64,000 nucleotides of DNA from Pseudomonadota bacterium. GTDB lineage: Bacteria > Pseudomonadota > Gammaproteobacteria > Steroidobacterales > Woeseiaceae. The stretch lies in assembly GCA_022563505.1 (NCBI GenBank), contig JADFNG010000005.1, positions 1-64,000 of the forward strand. Direction: 5' to 3'. Of this stretch, positions 36,439-45,152 are shown in pieces. Within the stretch, counting starts at the first letter, position 1; each line of letters starts with the position of its first letter. The translations under genes were made by a program, and so were the position numbers. Under the pieces are notes generated by a model. That model was given only the letters and a program-made list of their open reading frames with translations, was not told where the DNA came from and ran no database searches.

Positions 36439-37014
36439 ATGAGTGGTACGCAAGAATTGCAATATTCAGTCACGGTCGATGATGGCCTGATACAGCCCGC
36501 AGAATGTGAATTATCGCCCCATCAGGATGAGCGTCCGGATGGGTGCAAACCCGAACTGCTTGTTATCCATGGCATCAGTTTGCCTCCCGGTGAATTTGGC
36601 GGACCCCATATTGAGCAATTGTTCGCGAATCGCCTGGATTGGGATGCGCATCCGTATTTCTCGGAATTACGTGGCATGGAGGTATCGGCACATCTTCTGA
36701 TCAGGCGCGACGGTCGATTGCTGCAGTTCGTGCCCTTTCATTGTCGTGCCTGGCATGCAGGCGCCTCTTCGTTCCGGGGACGCAAGCATTGCAATGACTT
36801 TTCGATTGGCATTGAGCTGGAGGGCAGCGATGAGACAGACTACGCCGATGCCCAGTACGAGTGCCTCGCCGCTGTGATTCGGGCGCTTTGGCTTGCATAT
36901 CCTGATCTGAATGCGCGCAGTATCGCCGGGCATTGTGACGTAGCACCCGGCCGAAAAACCGATCCCGGTCCTGCTTTCGACTGGCTGCGCTTGTATGATG
37001 GACTCACTGCGTAA
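36439..37014 (+). CDS. ampD: 1,6-anhydro-N-acetylmuramyl-L-alanine amidase AmpD
   Basis: 191 residues from the ATG at 36439; ATG 36397 is an alternative and neither has a strong Shine-Dalgarno, while the longer frame to 36112 runs antisense into rsmE. LLVIHGISLPPGEFGG, the zinc ligands H in VIHG, H in AGHCDVAPGRKTDPGP, and Asp of KTDPGPAFDW, plus FHCRAWHAG and NDFSIGIELEGSD, match E. coli AmpD nearly continuously. It removes the peptide from anhydroMurNAc-peptides in the cytosol and can set beta-lactamase induction. ampE follows. Confidence 0.96.
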   Translation: MSGTQELQYSVTVDDGLIQPAECELSPHQDERPDGCKPELLVIHGISLPPGEFGGPHIEQLFANRLDWDAHPYFSELRGMEVSAHLLIRRDGRLLQFVPFHCRAWHAGASSFRGRKHCNDFSIGIELEGSDETDYADAQYECLAAVIRALWLAYPDLNARSIAGHCDVAPGRKTDPGPAFDWLRLYDGLTA

Positions 37015-37044
37015 CTTTTTTGCGCGCGTAAAGACTGAACCGCT

Positions 37045-37965
37045 ATGAATCTGATCGCACTGCTCGTGGGACTGATCGTCGAGCGCCTGGCGACGCAGCT
37101 TTTTCATTTGCGACAGCTGCGCTGGTTCGACCGGGTAATTGATGCAGGGTTTCGCCTGGCGCAGCGATTCGACCGCTGGCCCGCAATCATTCCCGTACTG
37201 TTGCTGGCGGCGGTACTGGTGTTGCCGGTTTACCTGGTGATGTTCGGTCTTGGCATTGCCTTATACGGTTTCCCTTACATGATTCTTGCGATCATCGTGC
37301 TGTTTTTCTCACTGGGCCCGAAAGACATTGGCGAAGAAGTGAGTGAATACTGTCGCGCGATCGAGGCTGACGACGATGAACGCATCCAGATAACGGCCAA
37401 GGCCCTGCTTGAAAAAGAGGTGCCCGCGGACCCAATGGAGTGCGTGCGGCAGGTGGAGGCTGCGGTTTTTGTGCAGGCCAATAATCGCCTGTTCGCGGTC
37501 ATTTTCTGGTTCGTGCTGCTGGGCCCTTATGGGCCACTGGGTGCCTGGGCGTACCGTGTCACCGACCTGATTCGCCGCCGAGCTGCATTTAATGCGATGC
37601 GGGGCGGGGATGACGGTGAGGCGGTGCAGCAAATCGCCGTCACCGTGAGCAGGTTGCACGGATGGCTGGCATGGATTCCTGCGCGCTTGACCGTTCTGGG
37701 TTACGCGCTGGCCGGAAATTTTGATGGTGCCATCGCCGCATGGCGAGGGGGTGATTCAGGCAAGGCGGGGTCGCCGGGCGAACAGAACGAAAACTTGCTG
37801 GCGCGTGTCGGTACTGCGGCCATGGCGGTGGTACGCGAGGATGGAGAGAGTGTCCACGATCGAGGTATACGCGGCGCGACGGCCGCTACCGGCCTCGTTC
37901 TGCGGTTGCTCGGCATCTGGGCATTCGTGATTGCTGCGATGACGCTGTACGGCTGGTCTTTGTGA
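37045..37965 (+). CDS. ampE: AmpE family inner-membrane protein
   Basis: 306 residues with 4-5 hydrophobic segments (about 45-66, 75-92, 150-168, 280-302). MNLIALLVGLIVERL at the N-terminus, FSLGPKDIGEEVSEYC and the cytosolic central region with LFAVIFWFVLLGPYGPLGAW are AmpE/CobD-like blocks. Adjacent to ampD as in E. coli; thought to be a membrane component of beta-lactam sensing. Its stop overlaps the btuF GTG by 4 bp. Confidence 0.9.
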   Translation: MNLIALLVGLIVERLATQLFHLRQLRWFDRVIDAGFRLAQRFDRWPAIIPVLLLAAVLVLPVYLVMFGLGIALYGFPYMILAIIVLFFSLGPKDIGEEVSEYCRAIEADDDERIQITAKALLEKEVPADPMECVRQVEAAVFVQANNRLFAVIFWFVLLGPYGPLGAWAYRVTDLIRRRAAFNAMRGGDDGEAVQQIAVTVSRLHGWLAWIPARLTVLGYALAGNFDGAIAAWRGGDSGKAGSPGEQNENLLARVGTAAMAVVREDGESVHDRGIRGATAATGLVLRLLGIWAFVIAAMTLYGWSL

Positions 37966-38954
37966 GACGCCTGCGTTCGATCGTATTCATATCGCTATTT
38001 TTTCTTGCCCTGCTTTCTGCCTGCACTGACCGGCCGAATTCTACATCCCTGTCTGACGAGGACAACACAGTCCCTTTGCGCATTGTGACGCTGGCGCCGC
38101 ACCTGGCGGAACTGGTGTATGCGGTGGGCGCAGAGGAGTCTCTGGTTGGCGTTAGTGCGTACAGTAATTTCCCGCAAGCGGTCACAGAACTGCCACAAAT
38201 CGGCGATGCTTTTCTGATTGACCAGGAACGATTGCTGTTGCTTCGACCGGATATGCTGCTGGCCTGGAAAAGCGGTACCGCAGCACACACGGTGGATGAG
38301 TTGCGCGGTCGTGGTTATCGCGTGGAGGTGATTGCCACTGATGCGCTGAAGGACATCGCGGCCGCGCTGAAAACGATTGGGCGATTGACGGGTCATGCGG
38401 CGAAAGCAGATTCAGTCGCCGCTGAATTCCTTGCCGACATAAATCGAATGCGCGCCGCTGCCGCATACGATGATGCCATCCGTGTCTTCTATCAGGTTTC
38501 ATCCCGTCCACTGTATACGGTGAACGGCGATCACTACATCAGCGAATTGATCGAATTGTGCGGTGGTAAAAATATTTTTTCCGACCTCGGTACGCTGGCA
38601 CCTCTGGTATCGGAAGAAGCCGTGCTTGTGCGTGATCCTGAGGTGATGATCGCAGGCCGAATCTCGCCGGATCAACTTGTGCTAAGTGAATGGCAGCGCT
38701 GGCCTGCGCTAAGCGCCAACAGACTGGACAATTTCTTTTATATACCGGCCGACCTGCTTGCGCGACCAACCCCGCGACTGGTGGAGGCTGGAACAATGAT
38801 ATGTGCGCTGCTGGAAAGGGCGCGCATGCACAAGGCTGAGCAACTCGTGACCAGTCTGGTCATGCCTGTTCCTCGAACGGGAGAAATCATGTACGGCTCC
38901 GATCCCACAGCACTTCCGCTCCGTTCTCGGCCCGCACCACCTGCCGGGCGATGA
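37962..38954 (+). CDS. btuF: Cobalamin/Fe-siderophore ABC transporter substrate-binding lipoprotein (BtuF-like)
   Basis: 330 residues from GTG 37962. Lipobox LLSAC (Cys21). BtuF-type fold: LRIVTLAPHLAELVYAVGAE, VGVSAYSNFPQAVTELPQIG, LLRPDMLLAWKSG and GGKNIFSDLGTLAPLVSEEA. A C-terminal extension of about 30 residues overlaps the PduO gene on the other strand by 68 bp, an unusually long convergent overlap. Adjacent to an ATP:cobalamin adenosyltransferase, supporting B12 rather than iron. ATPase at 40.5 kb and permease at 51.8 kb are the probable partners. Confidence 0.87.
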   Translation: MRRLRSIVFISLFFLALLSACTDRPNSTSLSDEDNTVPLRIVTLAPHLAELVYAVGAEESLVGVSAYSNFPQAVTELPQIGDAFLIDQERLLLLRPDMLLAWKSGTAAHTVDELRGRGYRVEVIATDALKDIAAALKTIGRLTGHAAKADSVAAEFLADINRMRAAAAYDDAIRVFYQVSSRPLYTVNGDHYISELIELCGGKNIFSDLGTLAPLVSEEAVLVRDPEVMIAGRISPDQLVLSEWQRWPALSANRLDNFFYIPADLLARPTPRLVEAGTMICALLERARMHKAEQLVTSLVMPVPRTGEIMYGSDPTALPLRSRPAPPAGR

Positions 38955-39438
38955 CGAAAAGCAGATCGGAAAGGCGATTGAGGTAGCGTATTACTTCATC
39001 GCGGACATCCTCGTTCCGCTTCAAAGTAACCGTCCTGCGTTCCGCGCGGCGCACGATGGTCCGGGCGACATGGCAGGCGGCGGTTGCGGGACCTCCCCCG
39101 GGCAGGATGAAGTCTTTCAGCGGTGGCAGATCTGCATTGAATGCATCCAGGTCTGTTTCGAGGCGATCGACAAAGGACTGCTCGATCGCCGCGTGCCCCG
39201 GAATGCACAACTCGCCACCGAGTTCGAACAGGTCGTGCTGCACCGCAACCAGGCAGCGACGAATAGGTTCCGGCAATAATGGTGCCGCAAGGATCGTACC
39301 GATCGCACTGTTTGCTTCATCGACCGTGCCGAATGCTTCAACACGTGCGTCGTCTTTGGGGATTCGTCGCCCATCGCCAAGGCCGGTCGTTCCATCGTCG
39401 CCGGTGCGTGTGTAGATCTTGCTGAGCCGATTACCCAT
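38887..39438 (-). CDS. Cob(I)yrinic acid a,c-diamide/cobalamin adenosyltransferase, PduO type
   Basis: 183 residues from the ATG at 39438. N-terminal ATP-binding YTRTGDDGTTGLGDGRRI, then RVEAFGTVDEANSAIG, LPGGGPATAACHVARTIVRR and RYLNRLSDLLFVIAR, the complete PduO pattern. Makes adenosylcobalamin from cobalamin and ATP in the cytosol. Convergent and overlapping with btuF. With no corrin-ring genes in view, salvage of imported B12 is the likely use. Confidence 0.95.
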   Translation of the reverse strand: MGNRLSKIYTRTGDDGTTGLGDGRRIPKDDARVEAFGTVDEANSAIGTILAAPLLPEPIRRCLVAVQHDLFELGGELCIPGHAAIEQSFVDRLETDLDAFNADLPPLKDFILPGGGPATAACHVARTIVRRAERRTVTLKRNEDVRDEVIRYLNRLSDLLFVIARQVVRAENGAEVLWDRSRT

Positions 39439-39724
39439 ATGCCTGCCCTTCGTTTGCACGTGCTTATTGTGTTGCCGGGTACGAATGCTGGGGGAAGAGG
39501 GGGAGACCTGCGCGCTCCCGACCGGTCGCCCACCGTTGCGGGGGCAGCATCAGGATTCTGCAAATGTGCGTCGTCACCGACTTCCCGTTGAGCCGAAAAA
39601 ACGTCTATTCAGATTCACCTGGTGCCGGAGCGACAATAGAATTGATACCAGTCGCTGTCAACAAGCGCTCTTGTTTCCGCGTGCGTCACCCGCCATAGTG
39701 CATATTTTTTGCAGGAGTCTGCTG
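39439..39724. other. Divergent intergenic region, pduO-type gene / inositol-phosphatase family gene
   Basis: 286 bp. The frame of the downstream enzyme stays open through it, but with no family-like sequence. I searched by eye for cobalamin riboswitch blocks (GCCACTG-type B12 box) and saw none. No repeat or terminator noted. Confidence 0.4.
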
Positions 39725-40519
39725 TTGAACGTATCGTTGCCGCAAAATGGGTCCGCAGAATTGCGCGTCGCATTCGAGGCCGTGGCGGCAGCCGCGAAAA
39801 TCAGTCGCGAATATTATCGGGGAAACTTTACGGTTACCACGAAGGATGACATGACGCCGGTAACACAGGCGGATGTGGAGTGCGAGGAAGCGATAAAACG
39901 CATCATTCTGGACGCGTTTCCGGCGCATGGTTTTTTTGGCGAGGAAACGGGGCGGACAAAAACCGATACAGAATTCTTGTGGCTGGTTGACCCAATCGAT
40001 GGTACCAAGGCGTTTGTCCGCCAGTACCCGATGTTCTCGACACAGATTGCTCTGATGCATGACGGTGAGTTTGTGTTGGGTGTCTCGAGTGGAACGATGT
40101 TTGACGAACTCGCGTGGGCGGAGCGCGGGCGAGGTGCCTGGCTCAATGGCGAGCGACTTGCCGTCAGCGACATCGCTGAACTCGGACGAGGGGCGATTTC
40201 CACCGGCAATCTGAAATCGCTGGCGCAATCGGACCGGTGGTCGAGCCTGGGGAAAATCGTTGCTACTGCAGATCGTATCCGCGGTTACGGCGATTTTTAT
40301 CATTATCATCTGCTCGCTGCGGGAAAAATTGACGCTGTTATCGAGTCCGACGTCAATATTCTCGATGTTGCGGCCTTGTCCGTGATCGTCGAGGAAGCCG
40401 GAGGCGTGTTTACCGATTTGAACGGCGCCAGGATCGACCTGCAGATTCGCTCGGTGCTGGCCGCGAATGCCGCTATGCACGCGAAATTACTGAGCGAATT
40501 ACAGGGATGCCTGGGCTGA
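39725..40519 (+). CDS. Inositol monophosphatase family phosphatase (possible histidinol-phosphatase)
   Basis: 264 residues from TTG 39725, with AGGAG at 39713-39717 (7 nt spacing). Metal sites: GEETGRTKTDTEFLWLVDPIDGTKAF gives Glu and the D-P-x-D-G-T signature, and ESDVNILDVAALSVIVEEAG the last Asp. Length and motif spacing resemble HisN-type histidinol-phosphatases, but SuhB or CysQ-like roles cannot be excluded. Convergent with the btuD-like gene, overlapping by 21 bp. Confidence 0.88.
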   Translation: MNVSLPQNGSAELRVAFEAVAAAAKISREYYRGNFTVTTKDDMTPVTQADVECEEAIKRIILDAFPAHGFFGEETGRTKTDTEFLWLVDPIDGTKAFVRQYPMFSTQIALMHDGEFVLGVSSGTMFDELAWAERGRGAWLNGERLAVSDIAELGRGAISTGNLKSLAQSDRWSSLGKIVATADRIRGYGDFYHYHLLAAGKIDAVIESDVNILDVAALSVIVEEAGGVFTDLNGARIDLQIRSVLAANAAMHAKLLSELQGCLG

Positions 40520-41341
40520 CTCCAGCGCATACATGCTGCTCCTGCATTCGCTGGCGCTGCCGCCGGCGGCGATGAAGAGCGTTATGCCACGCCAGTCAAT
40601 CGCTTCCATTTTTACCTGGTAAAGTTCTGACAAACGCTCTTCCGAAAGCACGTCTCTGGACTTGCCAAGATGCCAGCGTCCATCGCCGTAAAGCAACAGG
40701 CAGCGGTCTGCAAAGCGGGCGGCAAGATTGACGTCGTGCAGGCAGGCAATAATACCGGCCCCGCGTCGGGCCCGCTCGACAAACAGTTCGAGTACATCGA
40801 GTTGGTGCTGTGGATCGAGATGATTCGTTGGCTCATCCAGGAGGAAAATTTTCGGATCCTGGGCGAGTGTCTGGGCGATCGCCAGCCGCCTTCGTTCACC
40901 ACCGGAAAGCGTGGCAATCTCGCGATCGGCTAGTTCAGCCAGGTCCATTTTCTGTAAACAGTCTTCTGCGAACCGCCGGTCTTGCGTGCTTTCCCAGCGT
41001 AATGCCTCGATGTGGGGATGACGTCCGATGAGCACCGTGTCGAACACGGTTGCCGGAAAAATGTCCTCGGAATTTTGCGGCAATAATGCCAATCGCTGCG
41101 CGACTGCTTTGCGGGAAAAAGCGCCGATCGGTTTGCCCTCGAGTTGGATGCGGCCGGCGTCAGCTTCTCTCAAACCGCCCAGAGTGTGCAGCGTGAGTGA
41201 TTTTCCGGCGCCGTTTTGCCCGAGAATTGCAATGATCTCACCCGCTTCGAGTTCGAAATCGAGCTCCCGGACCAGTGTTCTGCCTGGCACGCTGACGGTC
41301 AGATTGGTGGCCGAAAACAGGGGTTTGGTCGGTGGCGTCAT
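40499..41341 (-). CDS. btuD: ABC transporter ATP-binding protein, FecE/BtuD family
   Basis: 280 residues from the ATG at 41341 (GTG 41347 possible). Walker A GQNGAGKS, Q-loop LLPQNSED, signature LSGGERRRLAIAQTLAQD, Walker B IFLLDEPTNHLD and switch His CLHDVNLA are all present. A C-terminal extension of about 45 residues follows the NBD. It probably powers the BtuC-like permease at 51.8 kb with BtuF at 38 kb; the split of one transporter over 14 kb is unusual. Symbol is inferred from context. Confidence 0.8.
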   Translation of the reverse strand: MTPPTKPLFSATNLTVSVPGRTLVRELDFELEAGEIIAILGQNGAGKSLTLHTLGGLREADAGRIQLEGKPIGAFSRKAVAQRLALLPQNSEDIFPATVFDTVLIGRHPHIEALRWESTQDRRFAEDCLQKMDLAELADREIATLSGGERRRLAIAQTLAQDPKIFLLDEPTNHLDPQHQLDVLELFVERARRGAGIIACLHDVNLAARFADRCLLLYGDGRWHLGKSRDVLSEERLSELYQVKMEAIDWRGITLFIAAGGSASECRSSMYALESAQASL

Positions 41342-41405
41342 GATCACAGCCTAGCCTGAATAGTGTCGGCTGCCAACGTGAAGACACGCAATACGTTAAC
41401 CGCGA

Positions 41406-42173
41406 TCAGCGCAGCTGAATTTCCTCGGCCGTTTGTTCGCCAATCACCGCGTAGCGCAAGCTCTTCGGTACCATGGCGTCCAGTTTCGAGATGGCGATGC
41501 GACCGCCCATGATCTCGGCATAGCGCTGCGGAAACAGCGGGCGTCGATCGGGTTCGCCGTAGCCGTGTGGAAAAGTGGGATTGCCGTCTGCCGAATCGTA
41601 TTTGTCTGTTGCTCCGAGCGTGTGCAGAAACTCGTGCGCAATGATAACGTTGTTCCTGCCTTTTTGGCGGCGGCTGGCGAATGCGTTAACAATACCGACC
41701 ATGCCTTTCTGCAAGCCAACGGAATTCTCGAGATGAAATGCGTCGCTTGGCGAGTGGTAGCGCACGAAAATTCGGACATCGGGTGCCGGGTCATCCTGGT
41801 CTTTGGTCACCGAACTTGCCCACCAGCGAATTTTCAGACTCCATAACAGCACACGCCAAGCGGTTGGCTCGCCGCCGAGTGCGGGTGGTTGCTCAGTGAT
41901 TTCGCGACCCAGTTCGATGCGGACCGGGCGTCTCAGATCGTGTCCGTATTTGGCGATTTCCCGGACGACAAACTCCTCAATACCGCTGAAGGTTTTGACC
42001 TTGAGCTTGTCGATATAGCGGCTGCTTACATCACTGCCATCGGCGTTAATCGGATAAATTTTTACCCACAGACTGCTGTCCCAATCCGTGCTTCGCGCCT
42101 GCGTGAGTAGGGTGCTCACGGCAACGAAGAAAAGGACAAACAGCAAGATACCTATGCGTATGGCTTTGAACAT
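41406..42173 (-). CDS. Putative membrane-anchored zinc metalloprotease with HExxHxxGxxD motif
   Basis: 255 residues. Uncleaved signal anchor at 7-24, then an extracytoplasmic domain. AHEFLHTLGATD places H180, E181, H184, G187 and D190 as an HExxHxxGxxD zinc site, the metzincin-like arrangement in which Asp can be the third ligand; AEIMGGRIAISKLD downstream contains a Met that could form a Met-turn. I do not recognise the family. Expressed alone between btuD and an amidase on the same strand; a role in envelope proteolysis is only inferred. Confidence 0.7.
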   Translation of the reverse strand: MFKAIRIGILLFVLFFVAVSTLLTQARSTDWDSSLWVKIYPINADGSDVSSRYIDKLKVKTFSGIEEFVVREIAKYGHDLRRPVRIELGREITEQPPALGGEPTAWRVLLWSLKIRWWASSVTKDQDDPAPDVRIFVRYHSPSDAFHLENSVGLQKGMVGIVNAFASRRQKGRNNVIIAHEFLHTLGATDKYDSADGNPTFPHGYGEPDRRPLFPQRYAEIMGGRIAISKLDAMVPKSLRYAVIGEQTAEEIQLR

Positions 42174-42264
42174 CAGCGGACCTCAGCACCAATGTGACCG
42201 GTGGCGAATCCCCTATTAAGCTCCCGAACAGGTGCCGGCCACAGTGTGGGAGTCCCAGTTTTTG

Positions 42265-43818
42265 TTACTGAAGCTGGGGCGCGTGCCGCGCCTTGCTGGC
42301 TTGCTCGTACGCATAGGCAATTTGAATGATCTGCACCTCACTGAAAGCGCCGCCGATAAACGATATGCCCACCGGCAGCCCAAACACGTACCCGGACGGT
42401 ACGGTGATGCTTGCGTACCCCGAAACGGCGGCTAACGCCGAGCTGCCAACGCTGAAATGATCGCTGTTGACATGATCGGTCATCCACGCCGGGCCATTGG
42501 TTGGCGCAACCAGGGCATCAAGCTTATGCTGCTGCAATGTCTTGTTTATTCCGTCCTGTGCAATTCGTTTGCTGGTCTCCAGCGCCTCGAGATAGGCCGG
42601 CTCCGTCAGCGGACCTTTGGCCTCCGCCATAATCATGATGTCCTGGCCGAAAAATGGCATGACGGTATCCGCATGCGCCGTATTGAACGCAATTATTTCC
42701 GCAAGCGTCTTCACCGGAGCATTTGAATCAGCCAGGTAGCCGTTGAGGTCCGCTTTGAATTCGTACAACAGGACTTCATATTCGGCAGCACCCATACCGT
42801 CCGTGTCGATCTCAATCGGGTCGACGATGACGGCGCCTTTGGCGCGGAGCAACTCCACTGCGCGGTCAAAATTATCATCGATATAGGGATTGTCGCCGGC
42901 GCCCGAGTAGCTTCGAATGACTCCGATGCGCTTGCCGGCCAGGCCATCTGTACTCAAGTTGTCGGCGTAATCTGTCGACGGTGTTCCTCGTCCGGCCGTC
43001 GCAGGATCCGACGGGTCGGCAGCACTCATCGCCGCAAGCATGAGTGCTGCGTCCCTCACTGTGCGTGCCATCGGGCCAGCCGTATCCTGACTGTGGGCAA
43101 GTGGAATAATTCCGGCGCGGCTGACGAGGCCCAGGGTTGGCTTGATGCCAACAATGCCGTTGATTCCCGCCGGACAAATCACGGACCCATCGGTTTCGGT
43201 ACCAATGGCAAGTACGGCGAGATTGGCCGCAACTGCGACTGCAGAACCGCTCGATGATCCACAGGGGTTCCGGGCAGTATCGTAGGCGTTGCGTGTTTGT
43301 CCACCGATACTGCTCCAGCCGCTGGACGAACGGGTTGAACGAAAATTCGCCCATTCACTGAGATTTGTTTTCGCGAGAATAATGGCACCGGCATTGCGGA
43401 GTTCACGGACGAGAAACGCATCCTCAGCAACGTGGTGATCGGCGAGCGCGAGTGAACCGGCAGTGGTTGCCAACGAGTCACCCGTGCCGACGTTTGCCTT
43501 CAAAACAATCGGGATACCATGCAACGGTCCGCGTATCTTGCCGTTTCGTCGTTCAGCATCGAGCGCATCGGCAATGGATTGCGCATCTGGATTGATCTCA
43601 ATGATCGAGCGGAGTTCGGGCCCGGAGCGATCGATGGCATCAATGCGTTTCAGGTAATAGTCGACGAGTTCTCTTGCAGTCAGTGCGCCTGACTCCATCG
43701 CATCTTGCAGCATGCTGATGTCGAACTCATCATATTGGTTTGCCGCCGCTGCTGGCTGAGCTGCGCAAGCCAGTAGTATCAAGCTTGTGATGCCAGTTAG
43801 AAAAATGTGTCGATGCAT
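42265..43818 (-). CDS. Secreted amidase-signature (AS) family amidase
   Basis: 517 residues from the ATG at 43818. Signal peptide 1-26 ending AAAA. AS triad: Lys107 in GIPIVLKAN, cis-Ser in NPCGSSSGSAVA (about 188), nucleophile Ser212 in GTETDGSVICPAG. LHGIPIVLKANVGTGDS and AKTNLSEWANFRS are typical of secreted amidases related to peptide amidases. It would hydrolyse an amide in the periplasm; substrate unknown. Its start is 34 bp from the stop of the lipoprotein methyltransferase gene, same strand, so the two are probably one operon. Confidence 0.9.
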   Translation of the reverse strand: MHRHIFLTGITSLILLACAAQPAAAANQYDEFDISMLQDAMESGALTARELVDYYLKRIDAIDRSGPELRSIIEINPDAQSIADALDAERRNGKIRGPLHGIPIVLKANVGTGDSLATTAGSLALADHHVAEDAFLVRELRNAGAIILAKTNLSEWANFRSTRSSSGWSSIGGQTRNAYDTARNPCGSSSGSAVAVAANLAVLAIGTETDGSVICPAGINGIVGIKPTLGLVSRAGIIPLAHSQDTAGPMARTVRDAALMLAAMSAADPSDPATAGRGTPSTDYADNLSTDGLAGKRIGVIRSYSGAGDNPYIDDNFDRAVELLRAKGAVIVDPIEIDTDGMGAAEYEVLLYEFKADLNGYLADSNAPVKTLAEIIAFNTAHADTVMPFFGQDIMIMAEAKGPLTEPAYLEALETSKRIAQDGINKTLQQHKLDALVAPTNGPAWMTDHVNSDHFSVGSSALAAVSGYASITVPSGYVFGLPVGISFIGGAFSEVQIIQIAYAYEQASKARHAPQLQ

Positions 43819-43867
43819 GATTTTTTGTCCCACGGTTCAATAATAAAATGTGCAAACCAAAGCTTTT

Positions 43868-44677
43868 CTAGATGGGCTTGCGGAATCTCAATACAAAACG
43901 ATCTGTCTTGCCGCGTGTTTCCGGAGCGAATACGTTCTTCGCATAATCATCGTCGTCATTGCGAAGAATATCGCTGCGCCCGTCAAGGATAAACCCAGCC
44001 GCTTCCACCTCGCGTATGACGAGATTCACATCGATACGGTGCGTGGTGTTACCGGTCTCCGCGGGCGAATCCGGTGCCGCATTGTGATCGACGATTCCGA
44101 GTACGGCGCCGCTCTTCATGCCCTTGTACAGTTCGGCGAGCAATTTCGGGCCATCGATGAGCGGCCATCCGTCGTCTGCTCCATCGTAGTAAATGTCGTG
44201 GTACGCCAGAATCATTGTCACGGCATCGTAGGTGTCGGCTTCAAGCGCAAGCTCATTATTTTCCGCCATGAGTATCGATGTGTTCGGCAGCCGATTGTCC
44301 AGGTAGCGCGCGCTTGATTCCTCGCCGGAAAAACTCAAATACGCTTTGTTACTCTGCGCCGTTATCTTTCCATCGGGTCCGACCACGTTGGACAGTATCT
44401 CGGTGTAATACCCTCCGCCGGAAAACATATCGAGTACGTGCATACCGGGTTCAATGGCAAAAAATTCCATGACTTCAGCTGGTTTTCGGCCTGCGTCCCG
44501 AGCGACATCAGCGGGCGTGCGCTGCGCGCTATTGACCGCGCTTCGATAGATATTTTCCGTTAACGCGGCCGTAGCCTGTGTTGGCTCTTCTGCCGTCTTC
44601 GTCGTTTCAGCAGGTTCGGGTGCATTGCAGCCGCTGACAACAAGCGCTGCAATTATTGCTATCGATTTGAACGTCAT
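43868..44677 (-). CDS. Envelope-targeted class I SAM methyltransferase-like lipoprotein (COG4798-type)
   Basis: 269 residues from the ATG at 44677; the longer frame to 44818 reads through the repeat element and is spurious. N-terminal lipoprotein signal with lipobox VVSGC (Cys17), then a polar linker and a methyltransferase fold: motif I HVLDMFSGGGYYTEIL, later TYDAVTMILAYHDIYY and IVDHNAAPDS. SAM is cytoplasmic, so export of this fold is odd and it may not methylate anything. It is followed by the secreted amidase gene. Confidence 0.82.
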   Translation of the reverse strand: MTFKSIAIIAALVVSGCNAPEPAETTKTAEEPTQATAALTENIYRSAVNSAQRTPADVARDAGRKPAEVMEFFAIEPGMHVLDMFSGGGYYTEILSNVVGPDGKITAQSNKAYLSFSGEESSARYLDNRLPNTSILMAENNELALEADTYDAVTMILAYHDIYYDGADDGWPLIDGPKLLAELYKGMKSGAVLGIVDHNAAPDSPAETGNTTHRIDVNLVIREVEAAGFILDGRSDILRNDDDDYAKNVFAPETRGKTDRFVLRFRKPI

Positions 44678-44726
44678 TGCTGCAATCTCCAAGCATCTTG
44701 ATGGCGTGATCTTACGCGACAATGGC

Positions 44727-44815
44727 TTAAGGAACCTCTGATCTATTCGTGAACTCGTATCTTGGGCCCAAAATATCCAGCTTCGGCGTTGCGAAGCTTC
44801 GCAATGACCATGGGC
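44727..44815 (+). repeat. Palindromic repeat element, copy A (left half only)
   Basis: TTAAGGAACCTCTGATCTAT starts the copy and the inner hairpin TTGCGAAGCTTCGCAA is present. It matches the left 88 bp of copy B (53558) at most positions, then stops next to the terminator at 44824. The right half is absent. Confidence 0.85.
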
Positions 44816-44816
44816 C

Positions 44817-45023
44817 AATAAAAAGCCCCGCAGCGGATGCGGCGGGGCTAATATCTCTTTTTTACAAAAGAGGTAACTGGGAATTCGGCAACCAGATACT
44901 TACCTGTCGTTATTATTATCGGATCCGGATCTCATTATTTTTATTGTTTTTGTTCTTCTGGCGTCTAAATCCTGGCTGTACCGATCGTTCAATTACCAAG
45001 TCCAGTTACATTTCGCTTGGGCG
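44817..45023 (-). ncRNA. Candidate sigma-54-dependent small RNA with A-rich Hfq-type motifs (CrcZ-like)
   Basis: About 207 nt from the predicted start near 45023 to the terminator. No meaningful ORF (longest ATG frame 11 codons). The minus strand carries two A-rich tracts: 44931-44958 (reading AGAACAAAAACAATAAAAAT...) and 44903-44920 (reading GATAATAATAACGACAGG), resembling the AAnAAnAA catabolite-activity motifs of CrcZ/CrcY that titrate Hfq/Crc. A hairpin of CTCTTTT/AAAAGAG type precedes the strong terminator. It lies downstream of the amidohydrolase gene and behind its own promoter. The RNA is inferred from DNA features only. Confidence 0.6.
44824..44849. terminator. Strong bidirectional intrinsic terminator
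   Basis: AGCCCCGC (44824-44831) pairs with GCGGGGCT (44842-44849), a perfect 8 bp GC-rich stem with a 10 nt loop. On the minus strand it is followed by UUUUUAUU (44824-44817); on the plus strand by AATATC and six T (44858-44863). The minus direction ends the small RNA candidate; no plus gene reads into it. Confidence 0.9.
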
Positions 45024-45034
45024 TGATCTTAAAA

Positions 45035-45049
45035 GCAAGTCTTGTGCCA
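45035..45049 (-). promoter_or_regulatory. Sigma-54 (-24/-12) promoter
   Basis: On the minus strand the sequence reads CTGGCACAAGACTTGCTTTT: TGGCAC, 5 nt, TTGC, the canonical RpoN spacing (YTGGCACG-N4-TTGCW with one mismatch). GC of -12 at 45036-45035 predicts a start at about 45023. It is the only match of this quality I found in the window. Confidence 0.75.
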
Positions 45050-45152
45050 GAGTTCATAAAATTTATAATTATCATTCGCTTATCGTAAATCGCAGAAGCA
45101 GATGATTAACACGCCGAGGCGATCTGTAAAATCCCCCGACAATTTCCACCAG

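Noticed and set aside
44678-44818. N-terminal extension of the lipoprotein methyltransferase
   Set aside because: It translates repeat copy A and buries the lipoprotein signal. The same peptide pattern appears in the 63-residue frame over copy C (55011-55202), confirming it is repeat-derived.
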